Assembly (NCBI GenBank): GCA_017303935.1
Contig: JAFLBD010000001.1
Span: forward strand, 806,001 to 870,000
Origin: Armatimonadota bacterium
Lineage (GTDB): Bacteria; Armatimonadota; Fimbriimonadia; Fimbriimonadales; Fimbriimonadaceae
Length of the DNA: 64,000 nt
Reading direction: 5' to 3'
In this document: piece after piece, positions 54,943-63,494 of the stretch
Layout: every line of letters starts with the position of its first letter
Position numbering within the stretch: the stretch's first letter is position 1
The notes under the pieces: generated by a model
Database searches by the model: none
Seen by the model: the letters and a program-made list of their open reading frames with translations, nothing else
What the model was told of the DNA's origin: nothing
Made by a program: the position numbers and the translations under genes

Positions 54943-55398
54943 ATGCTAATCGAAAACCAGCCTTTCCCAGATTTCAAGTTGCTCGATCAGAACGGTGATG
55001 AAAAGATGCTGTCTGATTTCGAAGGCAAGCCTGTAATCTTTTACTTCTATCCGAAAGATGACACCTCTGGATGCACTGTAGAAGCTTGCGAATTTAATGA
55101 ATCGCTGCCAAAGTTCTCTGGCGCAACGGTCGTTGGAGTGAGCCCTGATCCAGTCAAGTCGCATCGCAAGTTTGCAGAAAAGTTTGATCTGAAGTTCACT
55201 CTATTGGCAGACGTCGATAACCAACTATGCGAAGCAGCCGGGGTTTGGGTCGAAAAGTCGATGTACGGCAAGAAGTATATGGGTGTCGAGCGCACAACCT
55301 TCTTGGTGGATGGCGAAGGAGTCGTTCGGCAAGTTTGGAACAAGGTGAAGCCGGCCGGCCATGCAGAAGAAGTGCTAGCCGCAATCAGTAAGCTGTAA
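54943..55398 (+). CDS. bcp: Thioredoxin-dependent peroxiredoxin, Bcp/PrxQ type
   Basis: 151 residues. The peroxidatic cysteine is in DDTSGCTVEACEF, with a second Cys five residues later as in PrxQ; YFYPKD, GVSPDPVKSHRKF and ERTTFLVDGEG complete the family pattern. It reduces peroxides using thioredoxin. Confidence 0.94.
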   Translation: MLIENQPFPDFKLLDQNGDEKMLSDFEGKPVIFYFYPKDDTSGCTVEACEFNESLPKFSGATVVGVSPDPVKSHRKFAEKFDLKFTLLADVDNQLCEAAGVWVEKSMYGKKYMGVERTTFLVDGEGVVRQVWNKVKPAGHAEEVLAAISKL

Positions 55399-55602
55399 CT
55401 TCCCTTCAAGTCTACCGCGGCATCGCGCACTCGTACGCGTTAAGAATAGATTCACACTTGTGTCAGCTTGTTGTCGTCTATCTGGTGCAGTGAGAGTCGC
55501 GGTCGGCTTTGGTTGAAGAATCTTTACAATTTTCAAAAGTAATAGTGACATTGCGTATTCTTTGTGCAATAATCTGGTACTAGATATAAAGGAGTCAACC
55601 CA

Positions 55603-56004
55603 TTGTCTAATAACGTTGAAAAAATCACCAAAGCTCTTAAGCTAAAGGCTAACCCAAAAACTAACGTCCTCACCTTGAAAGTCGGCGCAAAGAAATACAC
55701 TCTTCCGTTCGAAGTGCGCATGCTTAGCTCGGAATCTAACGTTTTCGTTCACATCCCACCAAGCGCAATGCTGTTTAAGGTCGAGGGTAAGGAAATCAGC
55801 CCAGTCGAAACCGATGCTGATGCTAAGTCAGCCCAGGCATCCTTCCGTAAGGGTAGCCGAACTGGTGCCAAGCGATCGACCAAGACTGCAGAAATTCCTG
55901 CCGAAGTCATGGCCGCTCTGAGCAAGATTCCAGCAGGTCACAAGCTGGCATTTGATGCAAACGGCAACCCACGATTGGTCAAAGCTCGCAAGCGACGCGG
56001 CTAA
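55603..56004 (+). CDS. Small basic protein of unknown function
   Basis: 133 residues, Lys/Arg/Ala-rich. The start is TTG 55603 with a GGAG Shine-Dalgarno 8 nt before it; the coding region then begins SNNVEKITKALKLK. A middle region (FVHIPPSAMLFKVEGKEI) looks folded, and the tail KARKRRG is strongly basic. Possibly nucleic-acid binding; no family recognised. Confidence 0.7.
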   Translation: MSNNVEKITKALKLKANPKTNVLTLKVGAKKYTLPFEVRMLSSESNVFVHIPPSAMLFKVEGKEISPVETDADAKSAQASFRKGSRTGAKRSTKTAEIPAEVMAALSKIPAGHKLAFDANGNPRLVKARKRRG

Positions 56005-56063
56005 TTCAGAAAATTCGACTATGAAAGAGATTGCCCAAATTGGGTAATCTCTTTTCTCTTCAG

Positions 56064-56138
56064 GCCGGAATAGCTCAGTGGTAGAGCGGCTGTTTTGTAA
56101 ACAGCGGGTCGCGGGTTCGAATCCTGTTTCCGGCTCCA
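56064..56138 (+). tRNA. tRNA-Thr (TGT)
   Basis: A 75-base cloverleaf. The acceptor stem GCCGGAA pairs with TTCCGGC, the anticodon loop TTTGTAA gives anticodon TGT, the T arm has GCGGGTTCGAATCCTGT, and CCA is encoded. The gene content changes sharply right after it. Confidence 0.96.
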
Positions 56139-56150
56139 TATTTTAGGTTC

Positions 56151-56177
56151 AAAATCCCGCTTTTGAGTGGGATTTTT
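56151..56177 (+). terminator. Terminator after tRNA-Thr
   Basis: AAAATCCC (56151-56158) pairs with GGGATTTT (56169-56176), followed by more Ts, 12 bp beyond the tRNA end. Confidence 0.8.
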
Positions 56178-56194
56178 CTGTTTTGAGAGGTCGT

Positions 56195-56218
56195 TTGACG
56201 GCAGAGTTGACGGCAGAG
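56195..56218. repeat. Tandem 12 bp direct repeat near the island edge
   Basis: TTGACGGCAGAG occurs twice back to back (56195-56206 and 56207-56218), 57 bp after tRNA-Thr. The rest of 56219-56422 holds no gene I can support. It may be a remnant of an integration site. Confidence 0.6.
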
Positions 56219-56422
56219 AAATTCTAAGGACAAGTCTTAGCGTTCAGTCATGTTGAGCCAAGCGATCATTATTTATGGTCTTGCTTTGTGAGTGGAGCAT
56301 TTTCAGGGGCAGCATCAGATCGTGTGATACAAGTTCGAGGTATCGCCGAGAATATAGTTGGCGAAGAACAGCGTGAGGCAGCATGATTCGTGTTGTTTTG
56401 ACACAGCGCAGAACTTTTCGGC

Positions 56423-59400
56423 CTAGATGCCCTTACAGATGACCTCGGCTTGTTCGATCACGAACTGAACCGCCGCATTCTCGAAGTCAGGAGGGTAACC
56501 ATACTTGCGGAGAATCCGCTTGATGAGCCGTCGAAGGTTCGCCCGGACGCTGTCGCGAACATGCCAGTCAATCGTCGCGTTCTGTCTTACCGTCGAGAGG
56601 AGCTCACGCGCGATGAGTGCGAGCTTCTGGTCACCCATAACCTCTACCGCGTTGTTGTTCGTGGCCAAGGCGTCGTAGAAGGACTCTTCATCTTCGTTGA
56701 GTCCGAGCCGGGAGCCTTGGTTTCGCTGGTCTCTGAAGTCCTTCGCCATCTGGACCAACTCCTCAATGAGTTGAGCCATCTCGATAGCCTGGTTTGTGTA
56801 TCGTTTGACCGCCTCCTCCAGCATCTCCGCGAAGGTTCGGGCCTTGACGACGTTCTTCTCCGACTTCAGAGCGATCTCCTCATTAAGAAGCCTCTTCAGT
56901 AGCTCCAGAGCGAGATTCTTCCTGGGAAGGTTCTTGAGGTCGTTCAAGAACTCGTCAGAGAGGAGGGCAATGTTCGGCTTTTCGATTCCCGCTGCCTGAA
57001 AGAGGTCGACCACGCCTCCGGGAAGGATCGCCTTAGAAACAAGCTGCTTTACGGCGAGCTCACGGTCAGCATTTGTTCGAGCTTGCCCGGGCTTTGGAAC
57101 ATTGATTTCTTTCTGATATGCGGCTCGGATGGATTGGAAGAACGCAACCTCCAATTTGTGCTCCATAACCTTCTCGTCTGGAACGGAAAGGGCGTACGCT
57201 TGGCCGAGTTCGTAGACCCGGGCAGAGAATCGCTTCTGCTTCTCGTCATCGAACCCGAGAACGAGATCGACCGCGTCGGCCAATAGCTCTAGCCGGTCCT
57301 GTGGCGTCCCGGTCATCCAGTCGTCGTAGGTGAAGCCGTGGAGAAGGCCGCGACAAGTGTCGAGCTTCTCGAAGAAGGCCTTGATTGCCTTTGCTTGTGT
57401 TTGGGCGGCGTCTTCCTTATCCCCTCCGCTCGCCTGGGCGTACTCGGCAAGGGCCTTCTTCAGCGGCTCCCCAAGCCCAAGGTAATCGACGATCAATCCA
57501 CCCGGTTTATTCTGGAAGACCCGGTTCACGCGAGCGATAGCCTGCATGAGGTTGTGTCCCTTCATCGGCTTATCCAGGTACATCGTGTGCATGCAAGGAG
57601 CGTCAAACCCGGTGAGCCACATGTCGCAGACGATCACGAGCTTAAACGGATCGTTGGGGTCCTTATAGCGATTCGCCAAGTCCTCCAGCGACCTCTTCGA
57701 GCGGATGTGACGCTGAAACTCGGGAGGGTCACTTGCCGCTCCGGTCATGATCACTTTCAAGACTCCCTCGCTATCGTGAGGAGCGTCCCACTCGGGGCGA
57801 AGGCGGGTGAGGGCGTTGAACATCGCGACCGCGATTCGGCGGCTCATGCAGACGATCATCGCCTTTCCGTCAACTCCCGTTCGGGCCATTCCATCGACCC
57901 GATTCTCCCAATGCTCAACAAGGTCATCGGCGACAAGGTTGAGCCGTTTCGGATCGCCCACGAGGGCTTCGGTTGCCGCCCACTCCCGCTTCAGTCGCTC
58001 GCGAGCGGTCTCTTCCTCTCCCTCTGTGATCTCTTCGAATTCGGGGTCAATCTTCGGACGCTGATCCTCGTCTAGACTCAACTTTGCGAATCGACCCTCG
58101 TAATAGATCGGAACCGTCGCTCCGTCCTCAACGGCTCGTTGCACGTTGTAAACGCTGATCACGTCGCCGAAAACTTGAACCGTATTAGCGTTCGTGAGCT
58201 GGATCGGCGTTCCCGTGAACGCCATGAAAGTAGCGTTCGGGAGGGCGTTGCGCATGTGCATCGCGTATCCTTCCGCGATCTCGCCCTTTTGGTTGATTCG
58301 AGCCTCTAGCCCGTATTGCGAGCGGTGGGCTTCATCGGCAAGGACAATCACGTTCCGACGGTCGGTGAGAGCCGGGAACGACTCTTCCTCGGCGGTCGGG
58401 AAGAACTTCTGAATCGTGGTGAAGATCACTCCGCCCGCTGGAACGCTCAGGAGACGACGGATTTCCGGTCGAGACTCCGCCCGGGTCGGAGTTTGGCGAA
58501 GGAGGTCCTTACACGAGGCGAACGTGTTGAAGAGCTGCTCGTCGAGGTCGTTCCGGTCGGTGACAACCACAATTGTAGGGTTTCGCATCTCATCGGAGAG
58601 CACGATTCGCCCAGCGAAGTAGGCCATTGTGAGGCTCTTTCCGCTTCCTTGGGTGTGCCAGACCACCCCTCCGCGTCCGTCCGATCCCTCCTCACTCGCC
58701 CGGATCGCCGCTTCAAGGGCGGTGTTCACGGCGTGGTACTGGTGATATCCCGCGACCTTTTTGATCGGCCCGTGTTTGGTGTCCTCGAAGACCAAGAAGT
58801 AGCGGACGAGATCGAGAAATCGGCGGGGTTGAAGAATTCCGAAGGTGAGCGTACGCAAGTCGCCCTTCCCCTCGATGGGATGCTCGATTGCCCTCCAAGG
58901 CATGAACCGCTCCCAGTCGCTACTGATGGTCCCGAGCCGAGCGTCGAGCCCGTCCGAGATCACGCAAATCGCGTTGTAGTTGAAGAGGCTCGTAATCTGA
59001 GCCTTGTAAGTCTGAATCTGGTTAAAGGCCGCCTCTACCGTGGCTTTCTCATCGGCGGCGTTCTTGAGTTCGATGACGACGAACGGAAGGCCGTTCACAA
59101 AGAGAATAATGTCCGGACGGCGATTTCTTTCGGTTGCCGGGAGGTGATCCCCTCCGATGTTCTGTCTCTCGATGATGGTGAACTGGTTGACCGCGATGAG
59201 GTCGTTCTCTTCTGGCGATTCCCAGTCAACCAAGACGACGTTCGCCGTTGCATCTTTACCGTCAGCGTCACGATAGGGGACCCTCACAGAGTCCGAGAGC
59301 ATTCGATGGAAGTTCCGGTTGCTGGTGATGAGGTCAGGGGAGTCTGGTCGAGTTACGATTCGGAACGCCTCATCAAGGACCGCTTGCGAAACTCCCGGAT

Positions 59401-59575
59401 TCAGGCGTCGGAGAGCTTCGCGGAGTCTTCCGGATAGAAAGACGGTGGAGAACTCATCGCGCTCGGCGGCGGGCTTCTCCGGCTCAATATCAGGCCCGAA
59501 AACATGCTTCCACCCAAGTTCACCGAGCCACTGGAGGTGAAGCTCTTCGAGCTCCTGCTCTGACAGCCTGCTCAT
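56423..59575 (-). CDS. hsdR: Type I restriction enzyme motor/nuclease subunit HsdR
   Basis: 1050 residues. The N-terminal nuclease core is PD-(D/E)x[10 protein letters not shown] (D155), VIELK (E169, K171), followed by Q-x3-Y (Q186-Y190). The helicase part has Walker A HTQGSGKS (308-314), DEAH (414-417) and FMAFTGTPI. It translocates DNA and cuts unmethylated DNA together with HsdM and HsdS. An hsdS fragment lies at the right edge; hsdM is not seen. It overlaps the AlbA-domain gene by ATGA and is last in the operon. Confidence 0.97.
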   Translation of the reverse strand: MSRLSEQELEELHLQWLGELGWKHVFGPDIEPEKPAAERDEFSTVFLSGRLREALRRLNPGVSQAVLDEAFRIVTRPDSPDLITSNRNFHRMLSDSVRVPYRDADGKDATANVVLVDWESPEENDLIAVNQFTIIERQNIGGDHLPATERNRRPDIILFVNGLPFVVIELKNAADEKATVEAAFNQIQTYKAQITSLFNYNAICVISDGLDARLGTISSDWERFMPWRAIEHPIEGKGDLRTLTFGILQPRRFLDLVRYFLVFEDTKHGPIKKVAGYHQYHAVNTALEAAIRASEEGSDGRGGVVWHTQGSGKSLTMAYFAGRIVLSDEMRNPTIVVVTDRNDLDEQLFNTFASCKDLLRQTPTRAESRPEIRRLLSVPAGGVIFTTIQKFFPTAEEESFPALTDRRNVIVLADEAHRSQYGLEARINQKGEIAEGYAMHMRNALPNATFMAFTGTPIQLTNANTVQVFGDVISVYNVQRAVEDGATVPIYYEGRFAKLSLDEDQRPKIDPEFEEITEGEEETARERLKREWAATEALVGDPKRLNLVADDLVEHWENRVDGMARTGVDGKAMIVCMSRRIAVAMFNALTRLRPEWDAPHDSEGVLKVIMTGAASDPPEFQRHIRSKRSLEDLANRYKDPNDPFKLVIVCDMWLTGFDAPCMHTMYLDKPMKGHNLMQAIARVNRVFQNKPGGLIVDYLGLGEPLKKALAEYAQASGGDKEDAAQTQAKAIKAFFEKLDTCRGLLHGFTYDDWMTGTPQDRLELLADAVDLVLGFDDEKQKRFSARVYELGQAYALSVPDEKVMEHKLEVAFFQSIRAAYQKEINVPKPGQARTNADRELAVKQLVSKAILPGGVVDLFQAAGIEKPNIALLSDEFLNDLKNLPRKNLALELLKRLLNEEIALKSEKNVVKARTFAEMLEEAVKRYTNQAIEMAQLIEELVQMAKDFRDQRNQGSRLGLNEDEESFYDALATNNNAVEVMGDQKLALIARELLSTVRQNATIDWHVRDSVRANLRRLIKRILRKYGYPPDFENAAVQFVIEQAEVICKGI

Positions 59576-60729
59576 TGCTTTTCACCCGAAGTCTTAGAGT
59601 AAGGTGAACAGGGTATCCCAACTGCTTGATAGGCCACATCAAAGGCGGGAGCCAAGAGTTGTCTTACGACCTTCTTGTCCATACATCCTGAAGTATCTTG
59701 TAGCTCAATTTCGGGAAGCAGAAGAATATCTCGGTCGATCGGCTCCTCGTTACTCTTTCGCCCCATGTACAAAGTTCGCCCATGACACCCGGTAAGGCTC
59801 AAAGAAATGATGATGTTCCGACTAAGGCCAATCCTAGATAGAAATGTTAAGCATCCCAAAACATAGTCAATAGTTTGATTCTCCCAGTGTTCCGCTGCAA
59901 TTGTTCCACCGGGTCCGTTTGTGTTCCCAACTTCAGTGACGCCTTCAAATACCCCATTCCGAAAAAGTTGTGAATAAGAGGTCTTGCGGCGATCGGGCAT
60001 CACGGTTGACAGAATTCCGTCGAAGTTCAGTTTGGGCAATGCTCCTCCTTCGAAAGCAAATGGCAGGGCTCCTCGCAACCCCGAGGCTGTGACATCAATG
60101 AAAGCAGATTCAGTGAATGATTCAAGAGGTATAACGTGAACCACAGCCATGCCCGTTGTAACGTTTCGAATCTGACCTTGACCGACAGAGATCAGTCCGA
60201 CCCGTTCAGCTCTCCACCTCTTTATCCGTTCTGTAAGAGAATCAGCAACCTGGAACGCTTGACGAATCTCTCGCGAATCCATAGGCTCTGCCTTTGAGGA
60301 AGTTCTCAGATAGAAATAGCTTTGTTCGCTAATCCTAACCCTGTGCGGACCTATCCAGCTACGCGGAATATCCAGAACGATGACACGTCCGTGTGGGAAT
60401 CCTTCTACTCCGTAAATGTTCACAGAGTTGAGTGGCGGATCACAATTGTCCCGGAGCTTGTTTTCATACTTCTGCTTAAACTGATCGAGGGAAACATCCA
60501 CGCCATCGGCGGAGGTTGCTGACACAATTCCATCCTCGCTCCTTTGCTCTGATATCCCGATTATTAGGAGGCCGCCTTGACTATTCGCAAAAGCAGTCAC
60601 GTCCTTGAGAAACTCTTTAGTACCATCTTTGGAATCCGAATACATGGCCGATTTAAACTCGAGCGTTTTGGACTCATCGGCGTTTCCCGCCACAAGCAGG
60701 TCAATTTCCGCTTTTGTTAGCTTGCTCAT
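59572..60729 (-). CDS. AlbA_2/Schlafen-type ATP-binding protein
   Basis: 385 residues from ATG 60729 (ATGA overlap with the antitoxin gene). The N-terminal domain has [34 protein letters not shown] and [19 protein letters not shown], the AlbA_2 (divergent AAA_4, Schlafen-like) pattern. The C-terminal 230 residues show no recognised domain. Such proteins occur in defence loci and as regulators; here it sits between the toxin-antitoxin pair and hsdR. Confidence 0.85.
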   Translation of the reverse strand: MSKLTKAEIDLLVAGNADESKTLEFKSAMYSDSKDGTKEFLKDVTAFANSQGGLLIIGISEQRSEDGIVSATSADGVDVSLDQFKQKYENKLRDNCDPPLNSVNIYGVEGFPHGRVIVLDIPRSWIGPHRVRISEQSYFYLRTSSKAEPMDSREIRQAFQVADSLTERIKRWRAERVGLISVGQGQIRNVTTGMAVVHVIPLESFTESAFIDVTASGLRGALPFAFEGGALPKLNFDGILSTVMPDRRKTSYSQLFRNGVFEGVTEVGNTNGPGGTIAAEHWENQTIDYVLGCLTFLSRIGLSRNIIISLSLTGCHGRTLYMGRKSNEEPIDRDILLLPEIELQDTSGCMDKKVVRQLLAPAFDVAYQAVGIPCSPYSKTSGEKQ

Positions 60730-61802
60730 TCTCCCGCCTCCGAGAATTCGAGTTTCCTGCGTAGGCTTCGCAGGTGGTGAAGTTGATCGAAAGCGTTGAA
60801 CTCGTGGCAAAGTCGACCAACCACGACCGCAGGTGCGACTTCCTGAGTTGCGGCGAAGGATGTCACCGAATCTCGCGAGAAGTCTTGATCAGACACGAAT
60901 CTTGTCCACGCTTCTATCGGGATCAATGAATCCCGGGAGAATTCGTCGGCTTCAGTCTCCTGCTGTGAAGTGGTTCCGAGCCCCTCGATAAAGGTCGCCG
61001 TCTTCTCGTGGAGAAGAATGTGCCCTATCTCATGGAAGAGGGTGAACCAAAAGATGTCCTCGTACGCGCCTCGGACGCTGAGCAGAACAACGGGCCGGGA
61101 ACGATGCCAGAAAGTCGCCCCATTAGCGTAGGTCTTCGGTAGGTGTGGGGCTGCGACAAAGGCGATTCCACACGAACCCAGAATCTCTCGGATCGCTTCG
61201 ACAATGTCCCCGCCTCCGCGAGTCACCCTCCGCAGTTCTGCCAAACATGACCGTGTCCGAGCCTTGTCGTACTCAGGAAGGTCCATCCTTTCCGCTTCAC
61301 GCTCTCCCATCCGAAGCCATGCCGCCAGGGCATAAGGACAGGGTTCCTTCTTGCGATCCTTTCGAAAAGCAGGGGCGTACGCGGTCGCTACCGCGTCCAG
61401 CTTTGCAACGTTGAAGAAACCACAGAGCTCTCCAACCCGCTCGGACTGATCTCGGGTCTTGGCCACCGCACCAACCTTCACCAGGTCGTTGTACGGAAAG
61501 TTGGCGGCGAGGGTGATCTGTTCGGCCATCCGGGCGGCACGTTGCCGAGCTTGGAGGCCGTAGCGATAGGTCGTCTCCAGGTTCAGCCAAACATGAGCGG
61601 GTGTTCCGAGAACGGCCTCCAGGTCAAAGGCGGTCTCCTCGGTGATCTCCTTCTTGGCGTTGACGATCTCGCTCACGAGCTGGTCCGGTCGACCCATCCG
61701 CTCGGCAAGTTCGCCCTGGGTCATGTTCAATGCGTCCAGGGCCTCCCGAACGTAAAACCCCGGAGCCACCAGATAATCTGAAATCAAAGGCTTAGTCGCC
61801 AT
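60726..61802 (-). CDS. HigA-like antitoxin fused to ImmA/IrrE metallopeptidase
   Basis: 358 residues. The N-terminal HTH (about 25-66, LNMTQGELAERMGRPDQLVSEI in part) is of XRE/HigA type; the C-terminal part has the zinc peptidase motif HEIGH (257-261) and ETEADEFS for the third ligand, as in ImmA/IrrE proteins. It likely represses its own promoter and counters the HigB-like toxin next to it. It overlaps that gene by 11 bp. Confidence 0.92.
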   Translation of the reverse strand: MATKPLISDYLVAPGFYVREALDALNMTQGELAERMGRPDQLVSEIVNAKKEITEETAFDLEAVLGTPAHVWLNLETTYRYGLQARQRAARMAEQITLAANFPYNDLVKVGAVAKTRDQSERVGELCGFFNVAKLDAVATAYAPAFRKDRKKEPCPYALAAWLRMGEREAERMDLPEYDKARTRSCLAELRRVTRGGGDIVEAIREILGSCGIAFVAAPHLPKTYANGATFWHRSRPVVLLSVRGAYEDIFWFTLFHEIGHILLHEKTATFIEGLGTTSQQETEADEFSRDSLIPIEAWTRFVSDQDFSRDSVTSFAATQEVAPAVVVGRLCHEFNAFDQLHHLRSLRRKLEFSEAGE

Positions 61803-62097
61803 AGTGGTTGCTCACCTCCTCAATCACGGCTCCCTTTCCGTCCGCGTCGGGCCAATACTCCAATCTCCATCGGTCATGCAAAGTGAAGGCCCGCAAGCCC
61901 GCTCTCGGCCCTTTAAGGTCGTGGTCGCGGTAATGCGGAAAGGACTTCCCGAACTCCGAGACGTCGTTGACAGCTTGAAGCGCATTTACACGCTCGATAT
62001 ACTTCTTCGCCACCACATCACCCCAAAGCTTCGTTCCGGCTTTGAGCTCCAGAAAAGCCTTCTCCAGCTTCTTGTTGGCAAACCGGATCGTAATCAA
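61792..62097 (-). CDS. HigB/RelE-type toxin
   Basis: 101 residues with the RelE/ParE fold pattern and a family-type start ITIRFANKKLEKAFLEL; the C-terminal RAFTLHDRWRLEYWP segment matches HigB-like mRNA interferases. The start is TTG 62097; the promoter just upstream makes the transcript nearly leaderless. Toxin first, antitoxin second is the HigBA order. Confidence 0.88.
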   Translation of the reverse strand: MITIRFANKKLEKAFLELKAGTKLWGDVVAKKYIERVNALQAVNDVSEFGKSFPHYRDHDLKGPRAGLRAFTLHDRWRLEYWPDADGKGAVIEEVSNHYGD

Positions 62098-62108
62098 GAG
62101 GTCATCCC

Positions 62109-62137
62109 ATTATACACCTTCACCCTAAGGGTGAAAA
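62109..62137 (-). promoter_or_regulatory. Predicted toxin-antitoxin promoter with palindromic operator
   Basis: Read on the minus strand: -35-like TTTTCA (62137-62132), 17 bp spacer, perfect -10 TATAAT (62114-62109). A perfect palindrome, TTCACCCT-A-AGGGTGAA (62119-62135), covers the spacer and touches the -35, the place expected for HigA-type autorepression. A second 15 bp palindrome (ACCCACT-C-AGTGGGT, 62213-62227) lies further upstream. Confidence 0.75.
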
Positions 62138-62298
62138 GGCTATCGCGTGCCAGTTCGGTGCGGCAGCTAACCGTCCGCGGCTTTGGAGGCGGGTTAGAGT
62201 TCTGCTTCGCAGACCCACTCAGTGGGTAATTTGGTGGCTCGTGCCTCCTATGCTTTCGCCTAAAACGCCGGATATGATTTCATACTCTTTGTGGTTGC

Positions 62299-62433
62299 TT
62301 ATTTCTTTCTCTCGGGAGGGGGCGGCGGATGTGGAGGAGGCGGAGTAACCGGGCGTGAGGGCGCGGGGCCTGTAGATTCGCGGTTTGGGCCGGGGCTTTG
62401 ACCAGTCCGAACGTTCGGCTTATCCTTGCTCAT
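62299..62433 (-). CDS. RPVTPP peptide A, tiny proline-rich protein
   Basis: 44 residues: MSKDKPNVRTGQS, a Gly/Pro/Ser middle, then APSRPVTPPPPH with five further prolines and ERKK. No hydrophobic segment. It starts inside the stop codon of the preceding gene (ATGA, 4 bp). It shares the motif APSRPVTPPPP and a basic end with peptide B. Too short for standard gene calling. Family unknown to me; the gene is supported by coupling and by repeated sequence similarity to its neighbours. Confidence 0.7.
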   Translation of the reverse strand: MSKDKPNVRTGQSPGPNRESTGPAPSRPVTPPPPHPPPPPERKK

Positions 62434-62588
62434 TTCTTGCTGCCTCTATTGTTGCCGCTGTTGGGAGGAGGTGGAGGAGGAGTCACCGGACGGCTCGGAG
62501 CTGAGTTCGTTGCTCCCGGTTGACCGGCGCCGGAGGGCGTTATAGGCCTTGATTGGGCTCCAGCTAAGTCCTGATCACTTTTGCTCAT
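62430..62588 (-). CDS. RPVTPP peptide B, tiny proline-rich protein
   Basis: 52 residues from ATG 62588. It has two related motifs, AQSRPITPSG (about 11-20) and APSRPVTPPPPPP (30-42), then NSGNNRGSKK. The start overlaps the end of peptide C by 14 bp, and its stop overlaps the start of peptide A. No membrane segment. Function unknown. Confidence 0.75.
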   Translation of the reverse strand: MSKSDQDLAGAQSRPITPSGAGQPGATNSAPSRPVTPPPPPPNSGNNRGSKK

Positions 62589-62742
62589 TGCTGTTCGCTC
62601 CTTGACCGTCAGTCCTCTGGATAGTTGAAGTTGCCTGGGCCGCGTCGCTTGGCGGCGTGACTGGACGGTCAGACGCCCCAATGTTTCTTGTGATCTCCGG
62701 CAAATTAACATGTTTAGCGGGCTTGTCGTCGCTTGTCGCCAT
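62575..62742 (-). CDS. RPVTPP peptide C, free-standing copy of the membrane protein's tail
   Basis: 55 residues beginning MATSDDKPAKHV, with ITRNIGASDRPVTPPSDA in the middle and a polar Gln/Asn/Gly end. By eye it aligns with residues 201-231 of the preceding membrane protein (SDDxP, then TRxxGxSxRPVTPP). It begins on the last base of that gene's stop codon (TAATG). Function unknown; homology to the tail is visible, meaning is inferred. Confidence 0.75.
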   Translation of the reverse strand: MATSDDKPAKHVNLPEITRNIGASDRPVTPPSDAAQATSTIQRTDGQGANSNEQK

Positions 62743-63494
62743 TACTGCTTCTTGTCTCCCGAGTTGTCTTGCGTAGACGAGTTTCCGCTTGCGGGTTGTG
62801 AAGGCGGTGGGGTCACCGGACGGTTGCTTGAGCCAAAGCTTCTAGTGGTATCCGGGGTTCCCGAGGTCGTGTTTGTCGTTGGTTGGTCGTCGCTCACATT
62901 TGCTCCTTTAGTGGGGTTAGTGGCAGTAGGGATAAGTTGCATCAAGGCAACCCCGAGGGTCAATACCCCTAGCAAAATAAGGACGATGCTTGCGGGGTTT
63001 AGGAATCGATCAAGCCACAAGTTGTATTTATTGCCACGATCATTGAGTCTCCTTGCTTCCCACATGTTGCGTCGGTCATCGTCTAGCAAGTTGGTAGCTC
63101 TCTGAAATGAGAGGTTTGCAACGTAAACGGCGGTCAACGAAAAGATCAGCGCGAAGGTCAAAAGACTCCAAGACACAAACACCCAGAATAGGGCCTCTTT
63201 CGTGGCGCGGGGGAGCAATTCTTTCAAGAGAGTCGCGGAGACAGCAATCGCGCCACCCGCAATGTACGTTCGCGACTTGTCAAAGAGGTCGCCAAGCTCG
63301 TTTCGTCGCTTGACAAGGGCGGAACGCTCTTCAATGTAGATTTTCTCGTCGGCGAGGGCGTTTGCGTCAGGAACGTGCGAAGTGGGATGTTCTACCCCGG
63401 CTTCTGAATGCTCAGGGGGTGCTGCTACAACCTTGGCTGCAGCCGCCTCTACACCTTGAGGTTTGGCTTCTTCAGCTTTCGTCTTTCTACGCAT
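62742..63494 (-). CDS. Membrane protein with C-terminal RPVTPP tail
   Basis: 250 residues from ATG 63494, which lies within the end of hsdS (8 bp overlap). An Ala/Glu-rich N-terminus (1-50) is followed by a charged helix, hydrophobic helices at about 76-93, 101-128 and 168-190, and between them a charged loop (LDDDRRNMWEARRLNDRG). The last 55 residues are a Thr/Ser/Asn-rich tail with SSNRPVTPPPSQ and a KKQ end. No known domain recognised. It is the largest member of the RPVTPP set and its likely membrane anchor. Confidence 0.8.
   Translation of the reverse strand: MRRKTKAEEAKPQGVEAAAAKVVAAPPEHSEAGVEHPTSHVPDANALADEKIYIEERSALVKRRNELGDLFDKSRTYIAGGAIAVSATLLKELLPRATKEALFWVFVSWSLLTFALIFSLTAVYVANLSFQRATNLLDDDRRNMWEARRLNDRGNKYNLWLDRFLNPASIVLILLGVLTLGVALMQLIPTATNPTKGANVSDDQPTTNTTSGTPDTTRSFGSSNRPVTPPPSQPASGNSSTQDNSGDKKQ

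Noticed and set aside
55828-56139. A minus-strand frame over tRNA-Thr beginning with a P-E-T-G-F-E-P-A-T-type sequence
   Set aside because: This is the well-known spurious protein read from the complement of tRNA genes.
56230-56383. Plus-strand frame of about 50 codons between tRNA-Thr and hsdR
   Set aside because: Only GTG starts, no ribosome site, and no recognisable product; may be debris of the island edge.
58316-59437. A plus-strand frame of about 370 codons opposite hsdR
   Set aside because: Antisense shadow of HsdR, which has all expected motifs.
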